A program made the position numbers and the translations under genes. Below, in pieces: positions 24,997-33,174 of a DNA stretch of 39,247 bases. The notes beneath the pieces are model-generated. The model was not told the DNA's origin, did no database searches, and saw only the letters and a list, made by a program, of their open reading frames with translations. Origin of the DNA: Kitasatospora griseola (GTDB lineage: Bacteria > Actinomycetota > Actinomycetes > Streptomycetales > Streptomycetaceae); assembly GCF_014648555.1 (NCBI RefSeq), contig NZ_BMRI01000004.1, positions 353,459 through 392,705 on the forward strand. The letters are read 5' to 3'. How positions within the stretch are numbered: position 1 is the stretch's first letter; each line of letters begins with the position of its first letter.

Positions 24997-27710
24997 GCCG
25001 CTCCTCGGATCAGGGACAGGAAGGCGTCCTCCAGCCGTCGCTGCGGGCCGATGCCCGCCACCGGCACGCCCAGGCGCACCAGTTCGGCGGTCAGCCGGCT
25101 CACCGGCAGGCCGTCCAGCCCGACCAGCAGCCCGCCGTCCACCGCCTGCACCGACTCCACGCCGTCCAGCGCGGCCAGCTTCTCCGCGACCGCCTCCGCC
25201 TCGACGAAGCCGTCCTCGACGCTCACCAGCAACTGCTCGCCCGCGCCGGTGATCCCGGCGGTCGGCCCGGCCACCACCAGTCGGCCGCGCTCCATCACCA
25301 CCAGGTGGGTGCAGGACTGCTCGACCTCGGCGAGCAGGTGGCTGGAGACGATGACGGTGCGCCCGGCGGCGGCGTAACGGACCATCACCTCCCGCATCTC
25401 GCGGATCTGCGGCGGGTCGAGACCGTTGGTCGGCTCGTCCAGGATCAGCAGGTCGGGCAGGCCCAGCATGGCCTGCGCGATCGCCAGCCGCTGCCGCATG
25501 CCCTGCGAGTACGTGCGCACCGCGCGCTCCAGCGCCTCGCCGAGGCCGGCGATCTCCAGCGCCTCCGCGAAGTGCGCGTCCTCCACCGGCCGCCCGGTGG
25601 CCGCCCAGTACGACTCCAGGTTGGCCCGCCCGCTCAGGTGCGGCAGGAAACCCGCGCCCTCGACGAACGCCCCGACCCGGGACAGCACCGGCGCACCCGG
25701 CCGGATCGCCTGCCCGAACACCCGGATCTCGCCCTCGTCGGGGCGGATCAGCCCCATCAGCATCCGCAGTGTGGTGGTCTTGCCGGCGCCGTTCGGACCG
25801 AGCAGTCCGAGCACCTGCCCGGCCTCCACCCGGAACGACAACTCCCGTACCGCGTACCGGTCCACCGAGCCCTTGTACTTCTTCGACAGCCCGGTGATCT
25901 GCAACGGCACCCCGGCCAGCTCCGGGTCCGGCGCCGGCGTCGCCGCCCGCCGCCGGCGCGCGAACAGCAGCAGCGCGCCGATCGCCACCGCCACCAGCGG
26001 CAGCACCCAGGTCCGGTTCGGCAGCGGCGCGGCCTCGGTGTGCAACTGGTCCACCGTCGGCACGCTCAACGGCCCGGCCGCGGCCAGCCGGTACGTGGCG
26101 GCCTGCGCGGGCGAGGCGTACGCCAGGTCGGTGGACGCCAGCACCAGCCGCAGCCGGTGCCCGGCCGGGAACTCGTGGTCCACGGCCGGCAGCGTCACCT
26201 GCACCGTCCGCCCGCCCGCCGCGTCCGCGCCGGTCACCCGCAGCGGGGCGACCAACTGCTGCGGCAGCGTCTGCTTCCCGTCCGGCGCGACGTCGTACAC
26301 CTTCGCGAACAGCACCGCCTCCGGCACGTCCGCCGCCACCTGGACCGACACCGTCGGCGCACCCGTCAGATGCAGCGCGCTGCCCAGCGGCGCGGAGTCG
26401 AAGGACGCGAACTGGCCGGGGAAGTCGATCGACAGACCCGCCCCCACCGAGGACAGCTGGGACAGCGCCCCGATCCCCGGCAACGTCGAAATGTTCGGCG
26501 GCGCACCGCCGGGCGGGTTCGCCACCTGCTGCTCACGGCCCGTCAGCTCCACACTGCGCTGCGCCGTCCCGCCCAATCCGGGGTAGCTGTCGGCGTCCGC
26601 GCCGCGCAGCACCGCCTGGAATCCCGTCGAATCGACGCCGCCGGTGCGCGTCACCCGGAACGCGGGGCCGGTCGAGGCGCCCTCGCCCTTCAAGTAGTGA
26701 TCGAACCAGGCCGTCACCCTGGCGTCCGAGCGGGTACTGCTCTCCTGCCCGCCGTCGTGCCCCGCGCCGAACCAGTCCACCGCCACCGGCGCGCCGTTCG
26801 CGGCCACCGCCTTCGCGATCCGATCGCCCTGGTCGAGCGGGAACAGCGAGTCCTGCTGACCCTGGATCACCAGCGTCGGCACCTTGATCCGATCCGCCAC
26901 CGCGGACGGGCTCGACTGCTCCAGGACCTTCACCGCGTCCGCGTCCGGCCGCCCGGCCGCCGCCACCCGGTTGTACATCGCGCACAGCTCGTCCCGGAAC
27001 CGCCCGCACCCCACCGGGCCCTCGGCCCGCACCGGCGACCCACCGCCCAGCCCCGACGCCGAACCGGTGGTGAAGAAGATCCCCGCCCACAGCTTCTTGA
27101 ACACCCCGTCGGCGGCCGAACTCCCCTGCGCCGCCTGCGGGAACAGCGCATCCGCCAGGTTCCACCAGGTGATCTGCGGCGCGATCGCATCGATCCGCCT
27201 GTCGTACCCGGCCGCCAGCAGCGACACCGCCCCGCCGTACGACGCGCCCGTCACCCCGACCCGCGGATCGCCCTCCCCGTCCAACTGCACCTCGGGGCGC
27301 TGCGCCAGCCAGTCCACCAGCCGCGACACATCCGCGACCTCACGCTCCGGCTGGTTCAACCCGATCTGCCCGGACGACTGCCCGAACCCGCGTGCCGACC
27401 ACGTCAACACCGCGTACCCGGCCCGGGCCAACTCCTCGGCCCGCTGCCGCTCGCTCTCCTTCGACCCGCCGAAACCGTGCGCCAGCAGAATCGCCGGACG
27501 CCGCCCCGACCCGCTCCCCGTGAAGAACGAGGTGTCGATCCGAACCCCCTCCGACACCTCCAGGAACCGGTCCTCCCGATGCACCGCGGCCGGCTCCCCC
27601 GCCACCGCGACCACCGCACCACCCCCCACCAGCAACGCCACCACCGCGCCCCCGGCCACCACCACCCGCCGACGCATCACCCACCCGCGCCATGCCTCAG
27701 CGAACCCCAT
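24993..27710 (-). CDS. CocE/X-Pro-peptidase-like hydrolase fused to an ABC ATPase
   Basis: The protein is 905 residues in one frame, starting at ATG 27710 (AGGA 8-9 nt upstream; ATG 27677 possible). Residues ~15-38 form a membrane segment (VVVAGGAVVALLVGGGAVVAV). An extracellular alpha/beta hydrolase follows: HGFGGSKES oxyanion region, nucleophile elbow GASYGGAV (~156), Asp in GQQDSLFP (~283), His in GAGHDGG (~317). The X-Pro-dipeptidyl-peptidase-type C-terminal beta domain (~400-555) ends GHRLRLVLASTDLAYASP. A second TM helix (~565-583, WVLPLVAVAIGALLLFA) returns the chain to the cytoplasm. There a complete ABC ATPase begins: Walker A GPNGAGKTT (~637), signature YSQGMRQRLAI, Walker B LLILDEPTNGLD, switch SSHLL. 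Topology predicts a surface hydrolase physically tethered to a transport ATPase. The same architecture is found in other Streptomyces genomes; its substrate is unknown. Confidence 0.93.
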   Translation of the reverse strand: MGFAEAWRGWVMRRRVVVAGGAVVALLVGGGAVVAVAGEPAAVHREDRFLEVSEGVRIDTSFFTGSGSGRRPAILLAHGFGGSKESERQRAEELARAGYAVLTWSARGFGQSSGQIGLNQPEREVADVSRLVDWLAQRPEVQLDGEGDPRVGVTGASYGGAVSLLAAGYDRRIDAIAPQITWWNLADALFPQAAQGSSAADGVFKKLWAGIFFTTGSASGLGGGSPVRAEGPVGCGRFRDELCAMYNRVAAAGRPDADAVKVLEQSSPSAVADRIKVPTLVIQGQQDSLFPLDQGDRIAKAVAANGAPVAVDWFGAGHDGGQESSTRSDARVTAWFDHYLKGEGASTGPAFRVTRTGGVDSTGFQAVLRGADADSYPGLGGTAQRSVELTGREQQVANPPGGAPPNISTLPGIGALSQLSSVGAGLSIDFPGQFASFDSAPLGSALHLTGAPTVSVQVAADVPEAVLFAKVYDVAPDGKQTLPQQLVAPLRVTGADAAGGRTVQVTLPAVDHEFPAGHRLRLVLASTDLAYASPAQAATYRLAAAGPLSVPTVDQLHTEAAPLPNRTWVLPLVAVAIGALLLFARRRRAATPAPDPELAGVPLQITGLSKKYKGSVDRYAVRELSFRVEAGQVLGLLGPNGAGKTTTLRMLMGLIRPDEGEIRVFGQAIRPGAPVLSRVGAFVEGAGFLPHLSGRANLESYWAATGRPVEDAHFAEALEIAGLGEALERAVRTYSQGMRQRLAIAQAMLGLPDLLILDEPTNGLDPPQIREMREVMVRYAAAGRTVIVSSHLLAEVEQSCTHLVVMERGRLVVAGPTAGITGAGEQLLVSVEDGFVEAEAVAEKLAALDGVESVQAVDGGLLVGLDGLPVSRLTAELVRLGVPVAGIGPQRRLEDAFLSLIRGAA

Positions 27711-27915
27711 ACCCGCGATCCTAACCACGCCCCGAGTAGGCACTTCGTTAACAGCCGGGGGGAGACGAGCGCGAGCAGGCGGGCAGCCGTTCAGAGGCGC
27801 GGGGGGCACCTCCCTTCGCTGGTGGGCCACGGGCGGGCGGGTGGGCGCAAAAACCTCAATCCCCCATAATCCGCACGATATGGTGCAAATCCCCCACCCT
27901 CCCCGAGGTGCCCCC

Positions 27916-28926
27916 GTGCTATGGCCTCTCGCCAGCCTCCTCACCGCGATCCTCGCCACCCTCTTCGTCGGCTGGCTGGTCGACCAGACCCTCCAGCGTC
28001 TGGCCGCCCGCCACCCGGACGCCCCGGTCTGGGAGTCCCTGCGTCGCTGCCGCATCCCCCTCCAGCTGACGCTGCTGGCCGCGCTGCTGCTCGTGTCCCA
28101 CCCGATCCGCCGGATCTTCCCCAGCGAGGACAGCGTCGTCCTCCACACCGTCCTGCTCGCACTGATCGCGTCTCTCGGCTGGCTCACCGTCAGGGTCCTG
28201 GCCGCCGTCCTGGAGGCGGTCTTCAGCCGCTACGAGACGATCACCGAGGACGCGTCCCGGGTCCAGCGCGTGCGGACCCAGCTCGGTCTGGTCCGTCGGG
28301 TCGGCGCGGCGGTGATCTGGGTGGTGACGGTCGGCGCGCTCCTGCTGACCTTCGACGCGATGCGCACGGTGGGCGCCAGCCTGCTCGCCTCCGCAGGCCT
28401 GATCGGCATCGTGGCGGGCATCGCCGCCCAGTCCGCGCTCGGCAACTTCTTCGCGGGCCTGCAGATCGCGTTCAGCGACACCGTCCGGATCGGCGACACG
28501 GTGGTGCTGGAGGGTCAGCAGGGCACGGTCGAGGAGATCACCCTCTCCTATCTGGTGCTGCGGCTGTGGGACTACCGCCGCCTGGTGGTCCCGGTCTCGT
28601 ACTTCGTCTCCAAGCCGTTCGAGAACTGGACCCGCCGCGACCCGGGCCTGCTCGCCTGGGTGCTGCTGCACCTGGACCACCGCACCCCGATCGACGCCCT
28701 GCGCGCGGAACTGGAGCGCTTCCTGACCGGCACCGACCTGTGGGACGGCGAGGAGTGGTCCCTCACCGTCACCGACACCACGCCGTCCACCATCGTGGTC
28801 CGCGCCATGATGACCGCCCGCGACCCGGACGCCACCGCCGCCCTCAAGCTCGCCACCCGCGAACACCTGATCGCCTACCTGAGGGACCACCACCCGGACG
28901 CCCTCCCCCGCGTCCGCACGACCTAA
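27916..28926 (+). CDS. MscS-family mechanosensitive channel
   Basis: The protein is 336 residues from GTG 27916, preceded by GAGG 8 nt upstream; an ATG at 27880 in frame is the alternative. Four N-terminal hydrophobic segments (LLTAILATLFVGWLV; LQLTLLAALLLVS; LHTVLLALIASLGWL; VIWVVTVGALLLTF) precede the pore helix, where MscS proteins show a Gly/Ala-rich TM3: VGASLLASAGLIGIVAGIAA then QSALGNFFAGLQIAF. The beta domain follows with RIGDTVVLEGQQGTVEEITL and LRLWDYRRLVVPVSYFVSKPFENW, ending in a C-terminal alpha/beta region. It likely releases solutes on membrane tension. It is divergent from the ABC fusion gene. The ~200-bp gap (27711-27915) holds no gene and has an A+T-rich patch at 27848-27890. 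Confidence 0.92.
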   Translation: MLWPLASLLTAILATLFVGWLVDQTLQRLAARHPDAPVWESLRRCRIPLQLTLLAALLLVSHPIRRIFPSEDSVVLHTVLLALIASLGWLTVRVLAAVLEAVFSRYETITEDASRVQRVRTQLGLVRRVGAAVIWVVTVGALLLTFDAMRTVGASLLASAGLIGIVAGIAAQSALGNFFAGLQIAFSDTVRIGDTVVLEGQQGTVEEITLSYLVLRLWDYRRLVVPVSYFVSKPFENWTRRDPGLLAWVLLHLDHRTPIDALRAELERFLTGTDLWDGEEWSLTVTDTTPSTIVVRAMMTARDPDATAALKLATREHLIAYLRDHHPDALPRVRTT

Positions 28927-29005
28927 AGCCGCCGGACGGCGAGGGTGGCGGCGTGCGGACATGCTCTTCTCCCGGCGGGTGCCGGCCCTTCCGGGCCAGG
29001 AGGCG

Positions 29006-29053
29006 CGTGGAACCTCGAAAAGGTCCACGCCTCGCCCGTTCCGTGGAACCACG
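29006..29053. repeat. Paired CGTGGAACC dyads upstream of the EspC-like gene
   Basis: CGTGGAACC occurs at 29006-29014 and again at 29042-29050, 36 bp apart. The first copy is followed by AGGTCCACG (29021-29029), which completes an 8-bp stem with one bulged A. The second continues to a perfect palindrome CGTGG-AA-CCACG (29042-29053). They lie 50-100 bp before the cassette's first ATG, where operators would be expected. Confidence 0.5.
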
Positions 29054-29103
29054 ACCAGGACACCCACGGTCACGCCGACTCCACGAAGCGTCACCATGGG
29101 GAG

Positions 29104-29424
29104 ATGACTTGGCAAGCCGATATCGCCATCGACCCGGACGGCGTCCACCGCGCCGCCGTCCTGATGCGGGAGTCCGCCTCGGACAGCCGCCGCGGGTTCC
29201 TGCTGGACGACGCCCGGACCGCCGGCGGCGCGCATCGCGGCTGGCAGGCGGCCGACGCCAGCACCCGCTGCGTCGCGGCCTGGCGGGACCGCCTGCACCG
29301 GGAGGCGGACGAGGTCGAGGCCGCGGCCGACGCGCTCCGTGCCTCCGCGAATGCCTACGTCAACACGGACGGCGCGACGGCCGTCGCCCTCTCGGATGAC
29401 GCGCAGTGGCTGCGGGGGGCCTGA
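29104..29424 (+). CDS. EspC/WXG100-like small secretion protein
   Basis: The protein is 106 residues from ATG 29104, with GGGGAG directly upstream. It has the helix-turn-helix hairpin layout of type VII secretion targets: helix 1 VHRAAVLMRESASDS, a turn around HRGWQAADAS with Trp where WXG100 proteins have W-x-G (here W-Q-A), then helix 2 CVAAWRDRLHREADEVEAAA. The C-terminus reads LRASANAYVNTDGATA, in which YVNTD fits the YxxxD/E type VII secretion signal. Length and layout match EspC-like (T7SS ESX-target) proteins. Its stop overlaps the ATG of the next gene (TGATG), so the two proteins are made in step, as expected for secretion partners. Confidence 0.75.
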   Translation: MTWQADIAIDPDGVHRAAVLMRESASDSRRGFLLDDARTAGGAHRGWQAADASTRCVAAWRDRLHREADEVEAAADALRASANAYVNTDGATAVALSDDAQWLRGA

Positions 29425-30815
29425 TGCTGACCCTCGACGACCTGGACCACGCCCAGCCCGGGCTCTGGCAGCAGGCCTGCGACGACGCCCTCACCACGGC
29501 CAGGCACTGCGAGCACCTCGCCTCGGTCGCCCGCGACGAGGTGAACCGGACCCTCGCCGGCGCCTGGACCAGTCCGACCGGCGATTCGGCCCGCGCCCGT
29601 TTCGCCCGGCACGCGGAGTCCTACGACTCCGCCGCCCTGTCGATGCGCGACCTCGCCAAGGTCTACGACCGGCTCGCCACGTCGATGGCGGCCGCCCAGC
29701 GCACCCTGCACGGCGCACTCGACTTCGCCCGCGACCACCGGCTGAACGTCGGTCAGGACGGCAGCGTGCACCGCGACCCCGGTCCCGTCGACCCGGTGAA
29801 GGAAGCCGCCCTCGGCGAGCGGATCCACCAGGCCCAGGCCCTGATCACGGCGGCCCTGCACGACGCCACCGCCGCGGACATCGGCGCGACCGACGAACTC
29901 CGCACCCTGGCCCAGCTGTCCGGGATCGAGAGTTCCGGCACCGTCCGGGCCGCTCTCGACCACGACGGCAACAGCGCCCTCGCCGTCGCCCTGCGCCTGC
30001 AGAGCACCCACGACGGCCCGCACCGGATCAACGTCCCGCCCGAGCTGATCGACGCGGCCCGCCGGGCGTCCGCCGAGACCGGCATCAGCACCGACCTGCT
30101 GCTCGCCGTGATGTGGCAGGAGCAGCAGTGGTACCAGAACGAGGAGCCCGGCCTGGACGGTCCGTTGACCGCCCTCGGGCGGAGGTCCGACCGGGCCGCG
30201 GCGGACAGCCTGAAGCCCGACAAGTCCCTCGGCATCACCCACATCAAGCTCGCCACCGCCCGAAGCGTGATCGACGCCGACCCGGCCGGCTTCCCGAACC
30301 TCGTCGGGCTCAGCGACGCCCGGCTGGCGGAGTACATCGAGGAACACCCCGCCGAGGACGTCCGGCTGAGCGCCCACCACCTGAAACGGCTCCGGCGGAC
30401 GCCGGACGGCGCCACCTCGGACAAGCAGCTCTTCCTGCTCTACGCCGCCGACACCGAGCAGGTCCGCCGCGCCAACATCCAGTACGGCGACGACGGTTCG
30501 CACCGCGGCGCGGCCATCAAGGACCGGTCCGACAGCTGGGACGCCCTGCAGCAGTCCCTGCGCGACGCGGACGCCTGGAACAGCCTCCCGGAGGCCGAGC
30601 GCCGCCGGGCCCTGGACGACCTCGCGTCCCGCACCCCGTCCGACACCGCCGTCGAGCTGAACCCGGTGTACGCCGGGCCGGGCGTGAGCACCCGCGCCCG
30701 CGGCACCGCACCGGCGCAGCCCGGCCTGCTCCGCCCGCCGGTCCCGCCGGTCCCGGGCGTCCTGCCGACCCCGGCGCCGAGCCCCGGCCCCGCCCCCACC
30801 CCGCCGGCGGGCTGA
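29424..30815 (+). CDS. WXG-like head + lysozyme/transglycosylase-like domain, probable type VII effector
   Basis: The protein is 463 residues. The first ~120 form a helical WXG/LXG-like head: ACDDALTTARHCEHLASVA, then LAGAWTSPTGDSARARFARH and long helices to ALDFARDHRLNVGQDG. A linker (~130-205) leads to a lysozyme-superfamily (GH23/SLT-like) domain (~210-390). Motif I is ISTDLLLAVMWQEQQWY, with a Glu at the catalytic position but Gln replacing the usual Ser after it. Motif II is KSLGITHIKLATARSV, like the GxxQ-x-x-x-x-T-A segment. Motif III is DVRLSAHHLKRLR, like N-I-xx-G-xx-YL. The tail is Pro-rich. There is no signal peptide, so export would depend on the head and the EspC-like partner. 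It probably acts on peptidoglycan after secretion. Enzyme activity is not proven by sequence. Confidence 0.75.
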   Translation: MLTLDDLDHAQPGLWQQACDDALTTARHCEHLASVARDEVNRTLAGAWTSPTGDSARARFARHAESYDSAALSMRDLAKVYDRLATSMAAAQRTLHGALDFARDHRLNVGQDGSVHRDPGPVDPVKEAALGERIHQAQALITAALHDATAADIGATDELRTLAQLSGIESSGTVRAALDHDGNSALAVALRLQSTHDGPHRINVPPELIDAARRASAETGISTDLLLAVMWQEQQWYQNEEPGLDGPLTALGRRSDRAAADSLKPDKSLGITHIKLATARSVIDADPAGFPNLVGLSDARLAEYIEEHPAEDVRLSAHHLKRLRRTPDGATSDKQLFLLYAADTEQVRRANIQYGDDGSHRGAAIKDRSDSWDALQQSLRDADAWNSLPEAERRRALDDLASRTPSDTAVELNPVYAGPGVSTRARGTAPAQPGLLRPPVPPVPGVLPTPAPSPGPAPTPPAG

Positions 30816-30822
30816 GCGAGCG

Positions 30823-31647
30823 ATGCGCCGTCCCCGCCCCGCCCGTGCGCTCGCCGCCGTGCTGTCCGCCGCCTGCCTGGCTTCCGGCCTGGTCTCCTGC
30901 GGCGGCGACGACGGACGGCCGCCCCGCGTGCCCATGCCCTCGAACGTGCCGACCGTGCCGCAGTTCCCCGACGCCGGCGCGCTCGTCGGCGCCCTCGAAC
31001 GGGCGGGCGTCCCCTGCCTGGTCACCCTGCACAGCAGCCTCCCCGGGGGATCGAGCACCGACTGCACGACGACCGTCGACGGCGACACCTTCGAGTACGT
31101 CGTCGACGTGTACAACCCCGAGCAGTTCACCCGCGACGACATCGGCAACGCCATCGCGGCCGGGCGCACCGCGTACCACCAGACCTTCGTCGCCGCCGGG
31201 AACTGGAGCATCAACGTCGTCGACCCCACCTACGCGCCGCGGATCGCGCAGATCCTCGGCGGTGCGGTGCTCCCCGGCGACGGGCCGAGCGCTCCCGCCC
31301 GCCCGCTGCCCGTGATCCCGACGTCGCCCCGCTACGACAGCGTCGCGCAGCTCGCCGCGGCCCTCGACGCCTCCGTCGGCTGCGAGGACCGGAAGACGGA
31401 ACCCGGCGGCTCGCTGGCCTGCCGGACCGGAAGCCGGGTCGGCCACGGGCCGAACTGCGCGAGCCTGCGGGTCTTCGGCAGCGATGCCGGGCGCGACCGG
31501 TCCCTGCGCGGGGCGCTCTCCGGTCCCGGCATTCCCGGATACCTCGCCGCGGGCGCGAACTGGTCGGTCAACCTGTGCGACTACGGGCTCGCCGACCGGG
31601 TCGCGCGGGACCTCGGCGGGGTCGTCGTCTCCTACGACGGCGGCTGA
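30823..31647 (+). CDS. Lipoprotein with two copies of an unrecognised domain
   Basis: The protein is 274 residues, starting 7 bp after the effector gene. A lipoprotein signal is clear: basic MRRPRPAR, hydrophobic ALAAVLSAACLASG, lipobox LVSC with Cys at residue 26, then GGDDG. Two related domains follow, ~46-150 and ~168-270. Each starts with a helix (DAGALVGALERA / SVAQLAAALDAS), has an early Cys pair, and ends with a near-identical block (AGNWSINVVDPTYAPRIAQI and AGANWSVNLCDYGLADRVAR, then L-G-G). The fold is unknown to me. Being anchored outside the membrane, it could inhibit or receive the co-encoded wall-active protein. Membership of the three-gene unit is supported by spacing and a terminator after it. 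Confidence 0.8.
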   Translation: MRRPRPARALAAVLSAACLASGLVSCGGDDGRPPRVPMPSNVPTVPQFPDAGALVGALERAGVPCLVTLHSSLPGGSSTDCTTTVDGDTFEYVVDVYNPEQFTRDDIGNAIAAGRTAYHQTFVAAGNWSINVVDPTYAPRIAQILGGAVLPGDGPSAPARPLPVIPTSPRYDSVAQLAAALDASVGCEDRKTEPGGSLACRTGSRVGHGPNCASLRVFGSDAGRDRSLRGALSGPGIPGYLAAGANWSVNLCDYGLADRVARDLGGVVVSYDGG

Positions 31648-31653
31648 ACGCGC

Positions 31654-31689
31654 GAGGGGCCGCGGCCGGAATCCCGACCGCGGCCCCTC
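31654..31689. terminator. Hairpin terminator after the lipoprotein gene
   Basis: GAGGGGCCGCGG (31654-31665) and CCGCGGCCCCTC (31678-31689) form a perfect 12-bp stem with a 12-nt loop, 7 bp after the plus-strand stop and before the convergent GNAT stop at 31722. It likely serves both strands. Confidence 0.85.
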
Positions 31690-31721
31690 GTCCGCCCGAG
31701 AGCGCTGCTCGCCCGAGCGCG

Positions 31722-32183
31722 CTACAGCACTCGCGTCATGGTGCGGTGCGGAATCCCCGCGTCGTCGTACTCGGGCCCATGGGCCGCGTAGCCGAGCCGC
31801 TCGTAGAAGCCCAGCGCCTGTACCTGCGCGTGCAGTTCGAGCTCCGTCGCGCCGTGCTCGCGGCCCAGCTCCTCGACGGCCCGGACCAGCCGGACGCCCA
31901 GGCCGGTGCCGCGCGCGGCCGGGACCACGGCGAGCCGGCCGAGCAGCACCCGGCCGGCGATGCCGCCGGTGAGAGTGAGCGCCTCGGCGCCCGAGATCAG
32001 CCGCGCGGTGCCGAGCGGGGCGCCGTCCTCGCCGACCGCCAGCAGGTGCGCCGAGGTGGCGTCGTACTCGTCGTACTCCAGCTCGGCGGGGATCTCCTGC
32101 TCCTCGACGAACACCGCGCGCCGCACCGCCCACACGGCGGCCAGGTCGTCCTCGCTGTCGGCGACCCGGATGACGACGGCCAT
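31722..32183 (-). CDS. GNAT-family N-acetyltransferase (ElaA-like)
   Basis: The protein is 153 residues with the GNAT fold. The first strand and helix are IRVADSEDDLAAVWAVRRAVFVEEQ. The acetyl-CoA-binding P-loop region is LGRLAVVPAARGTGLGVRLV (R/Q-x-x-G-x-G/A), and C-terminal ELHAQVQALGFYERLGY is typical of ElaA-type members (HAQ-x-x-xx-FYE-x-x-GF). The acceptor is unknown. The gene starts one base after the stop of the RluD-like gene (TGA-G-ATG), so it is coupled to it as the last gene of the lspA operon. Confidence 0.92.
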   Translation of the reverse strand: MAVVIRVADSEDDLAAVWAVRRAVFVEEQEIPAELEYDEYDATSAHLLAVGEDGAPLGTARLISGAEALTLTGGIAGRVLLGRLAVVPAARGTGLGVRLVRAVEELGREHGATELELHAQVQALGFYERLGYAAHGPEYDDAGIPHRTMTRVL

Positions 32184-32184
32184 C

Positions 32185-33123
32185 TCAGCTCTCCGCCGCG
32201 ATGACGTCCAGCGCGTGCTGCAGGTCCTCGGGGTAGGCGGAGGTGAACTCCACCCAGCGCCCGTCCTCGGGGTGCTCGAAGCCGAGCGAGACGGCGTGCA
32301 GCCACTGCCGGGTCAGGCCGAGCCGCTTGGCGAGCGTCGGGTCCGCGCCGTAGGTGAGGTCGCCGACGCAGGGGTGGCGCAGCGCCGACATGTGGACCCG
32401 GATCTGGTGGGTGCGGCCGGTCTCCAGCTTGATGTCCAGCAGCGAGGCGGCGCGGTAGGCCTCGATCAGGTCGTAGTGGGTGACGGACGGCTTGCCGTCC
32501 CGGGTCACCGCCCACTTCCAGTCGCTGCTGGGGTGGCGGCCGATCGGCGCGTCCACGGTGCCGGACAGCGGGTCGGGGTGGCCCTGGACCAGCGCATTGT
32601 ACTTCTTCTCGGTGACCCGGTCGTGGAACTGCCGCTTCAGGTCGGTGTAGGCGCGCTCGGACTTGGCGACCACCATGATCCCGGAGGTGCCGACGTCCAG
32701 GCGGTGCACGACGCCCTGGCGCTCGGCGGCGCCGGAGGTGGAGATCCGGTAGCCGGCGGCGGCGAGGCCGCCGATGACGGTGGGGCCGGTCCAGCCGGGG
32801 CTGGGGTGCGCGGCGACGCCGACCGGCTTGTCGATGACGACCACGTGGTCGTCGTCGTGGATGATCCGCATGCCCTCGACGGCTTCGGCGACGATCTGCA
32901 CCGGCGCCGCGGGGGCGGGGATCTCGACCTCCAGCCAGGATCCGGCGGTGACCCGGTCCGACTTCCCGGCGACCGCGCCGTCCAGGGTGACCTTGCCCTC
33001 GGCGGCGAGCTCGGCGGCCTTGGTGCGGGAGAACCCGAACATCCGGGCCAGGGCGGCGTCCAGCCGCTCGCCCTCCAGGCCGTCGGGTACGGGGAGGCTA
33101 CGGGTCTGCGCTGCGATACTCAC
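32185..33123 (-). CDS. RluD-like 23S rRNA pseudouridine synthase
   Basis: The protein is 312 residues from GTG 33123. An N-terminal S4 RNA-binding domain (~15-75: [25 protein letters not shown]) precedes the RluA-type catalytic domain. [18 protein letters not shown] is typical, and the catalytic Asp lies in [15 protein letters not shown] (~145). [20 protein letters not shown] and TRQWLHA follow. Family members convert uridines to pseudouridine in 23S rRNA helix 69 (RluD) or tRNA/23S sites (RluA); the S4 domain favours RluD/RluC. It lies directly downstream of lspA, as in many actinomycetes, and is probably transcribed with it. Confidence 0.93.
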   Translation of the reverse strand: MSIAAQTRSLPVPDGLEGERLDAALARMFGFSRTKAAELAAEGKVTLDGAVAGKSDRVTAGSWLEVEIPAPAAPVQIVAEAVEGMRIIHDDDHVVVIDKPVGVAAHPSPGWTGPTVIGGLAAAGYRISTSGAAERQGVVHRLDVGTSGIMVVAKSERAYTDLKRQFHDRVTEKKYNALVQGHPDPLSGTVDAPIGRHPSSDWKWAVTRDGKPSVTHYDLIEAYRAASLLDIKLETGRTHQIRVHMSALRHPCVGDLTYGADPTLAKRLGLTRQWLHAVSLGFEHPEDGRWVEFTSAYPEDLQHALDVIAAES

Positions 33124-33174
33124 CCACCCGAGTATGCCCGACCCGGACCCGCCCCCTTCCCGCCAGTGGGCCCG

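Noticed and set aside
27711..28187. Upstream extension of the hydrolase-ABC fusion frame
   Set aside because: The text is Arg/Ser/Trp-rich, overlaps the divergent MscS gene and has no ribosome site; the membrane anchor begins right after ATG 27710.
28984..28997. GGCCC-TTCC-GGGCC hairpin as MscS terminator
   Set aside because: A 5-bp stem is expected often at this base composition.
28945..29103. A 53-codon N-terminal extension of the EspC-like protein
   Set aside because: Family members are about 100 residues; GGGGAG before ATG 29104 and the repeats at 29006-29053 argue that this is leader DNA.
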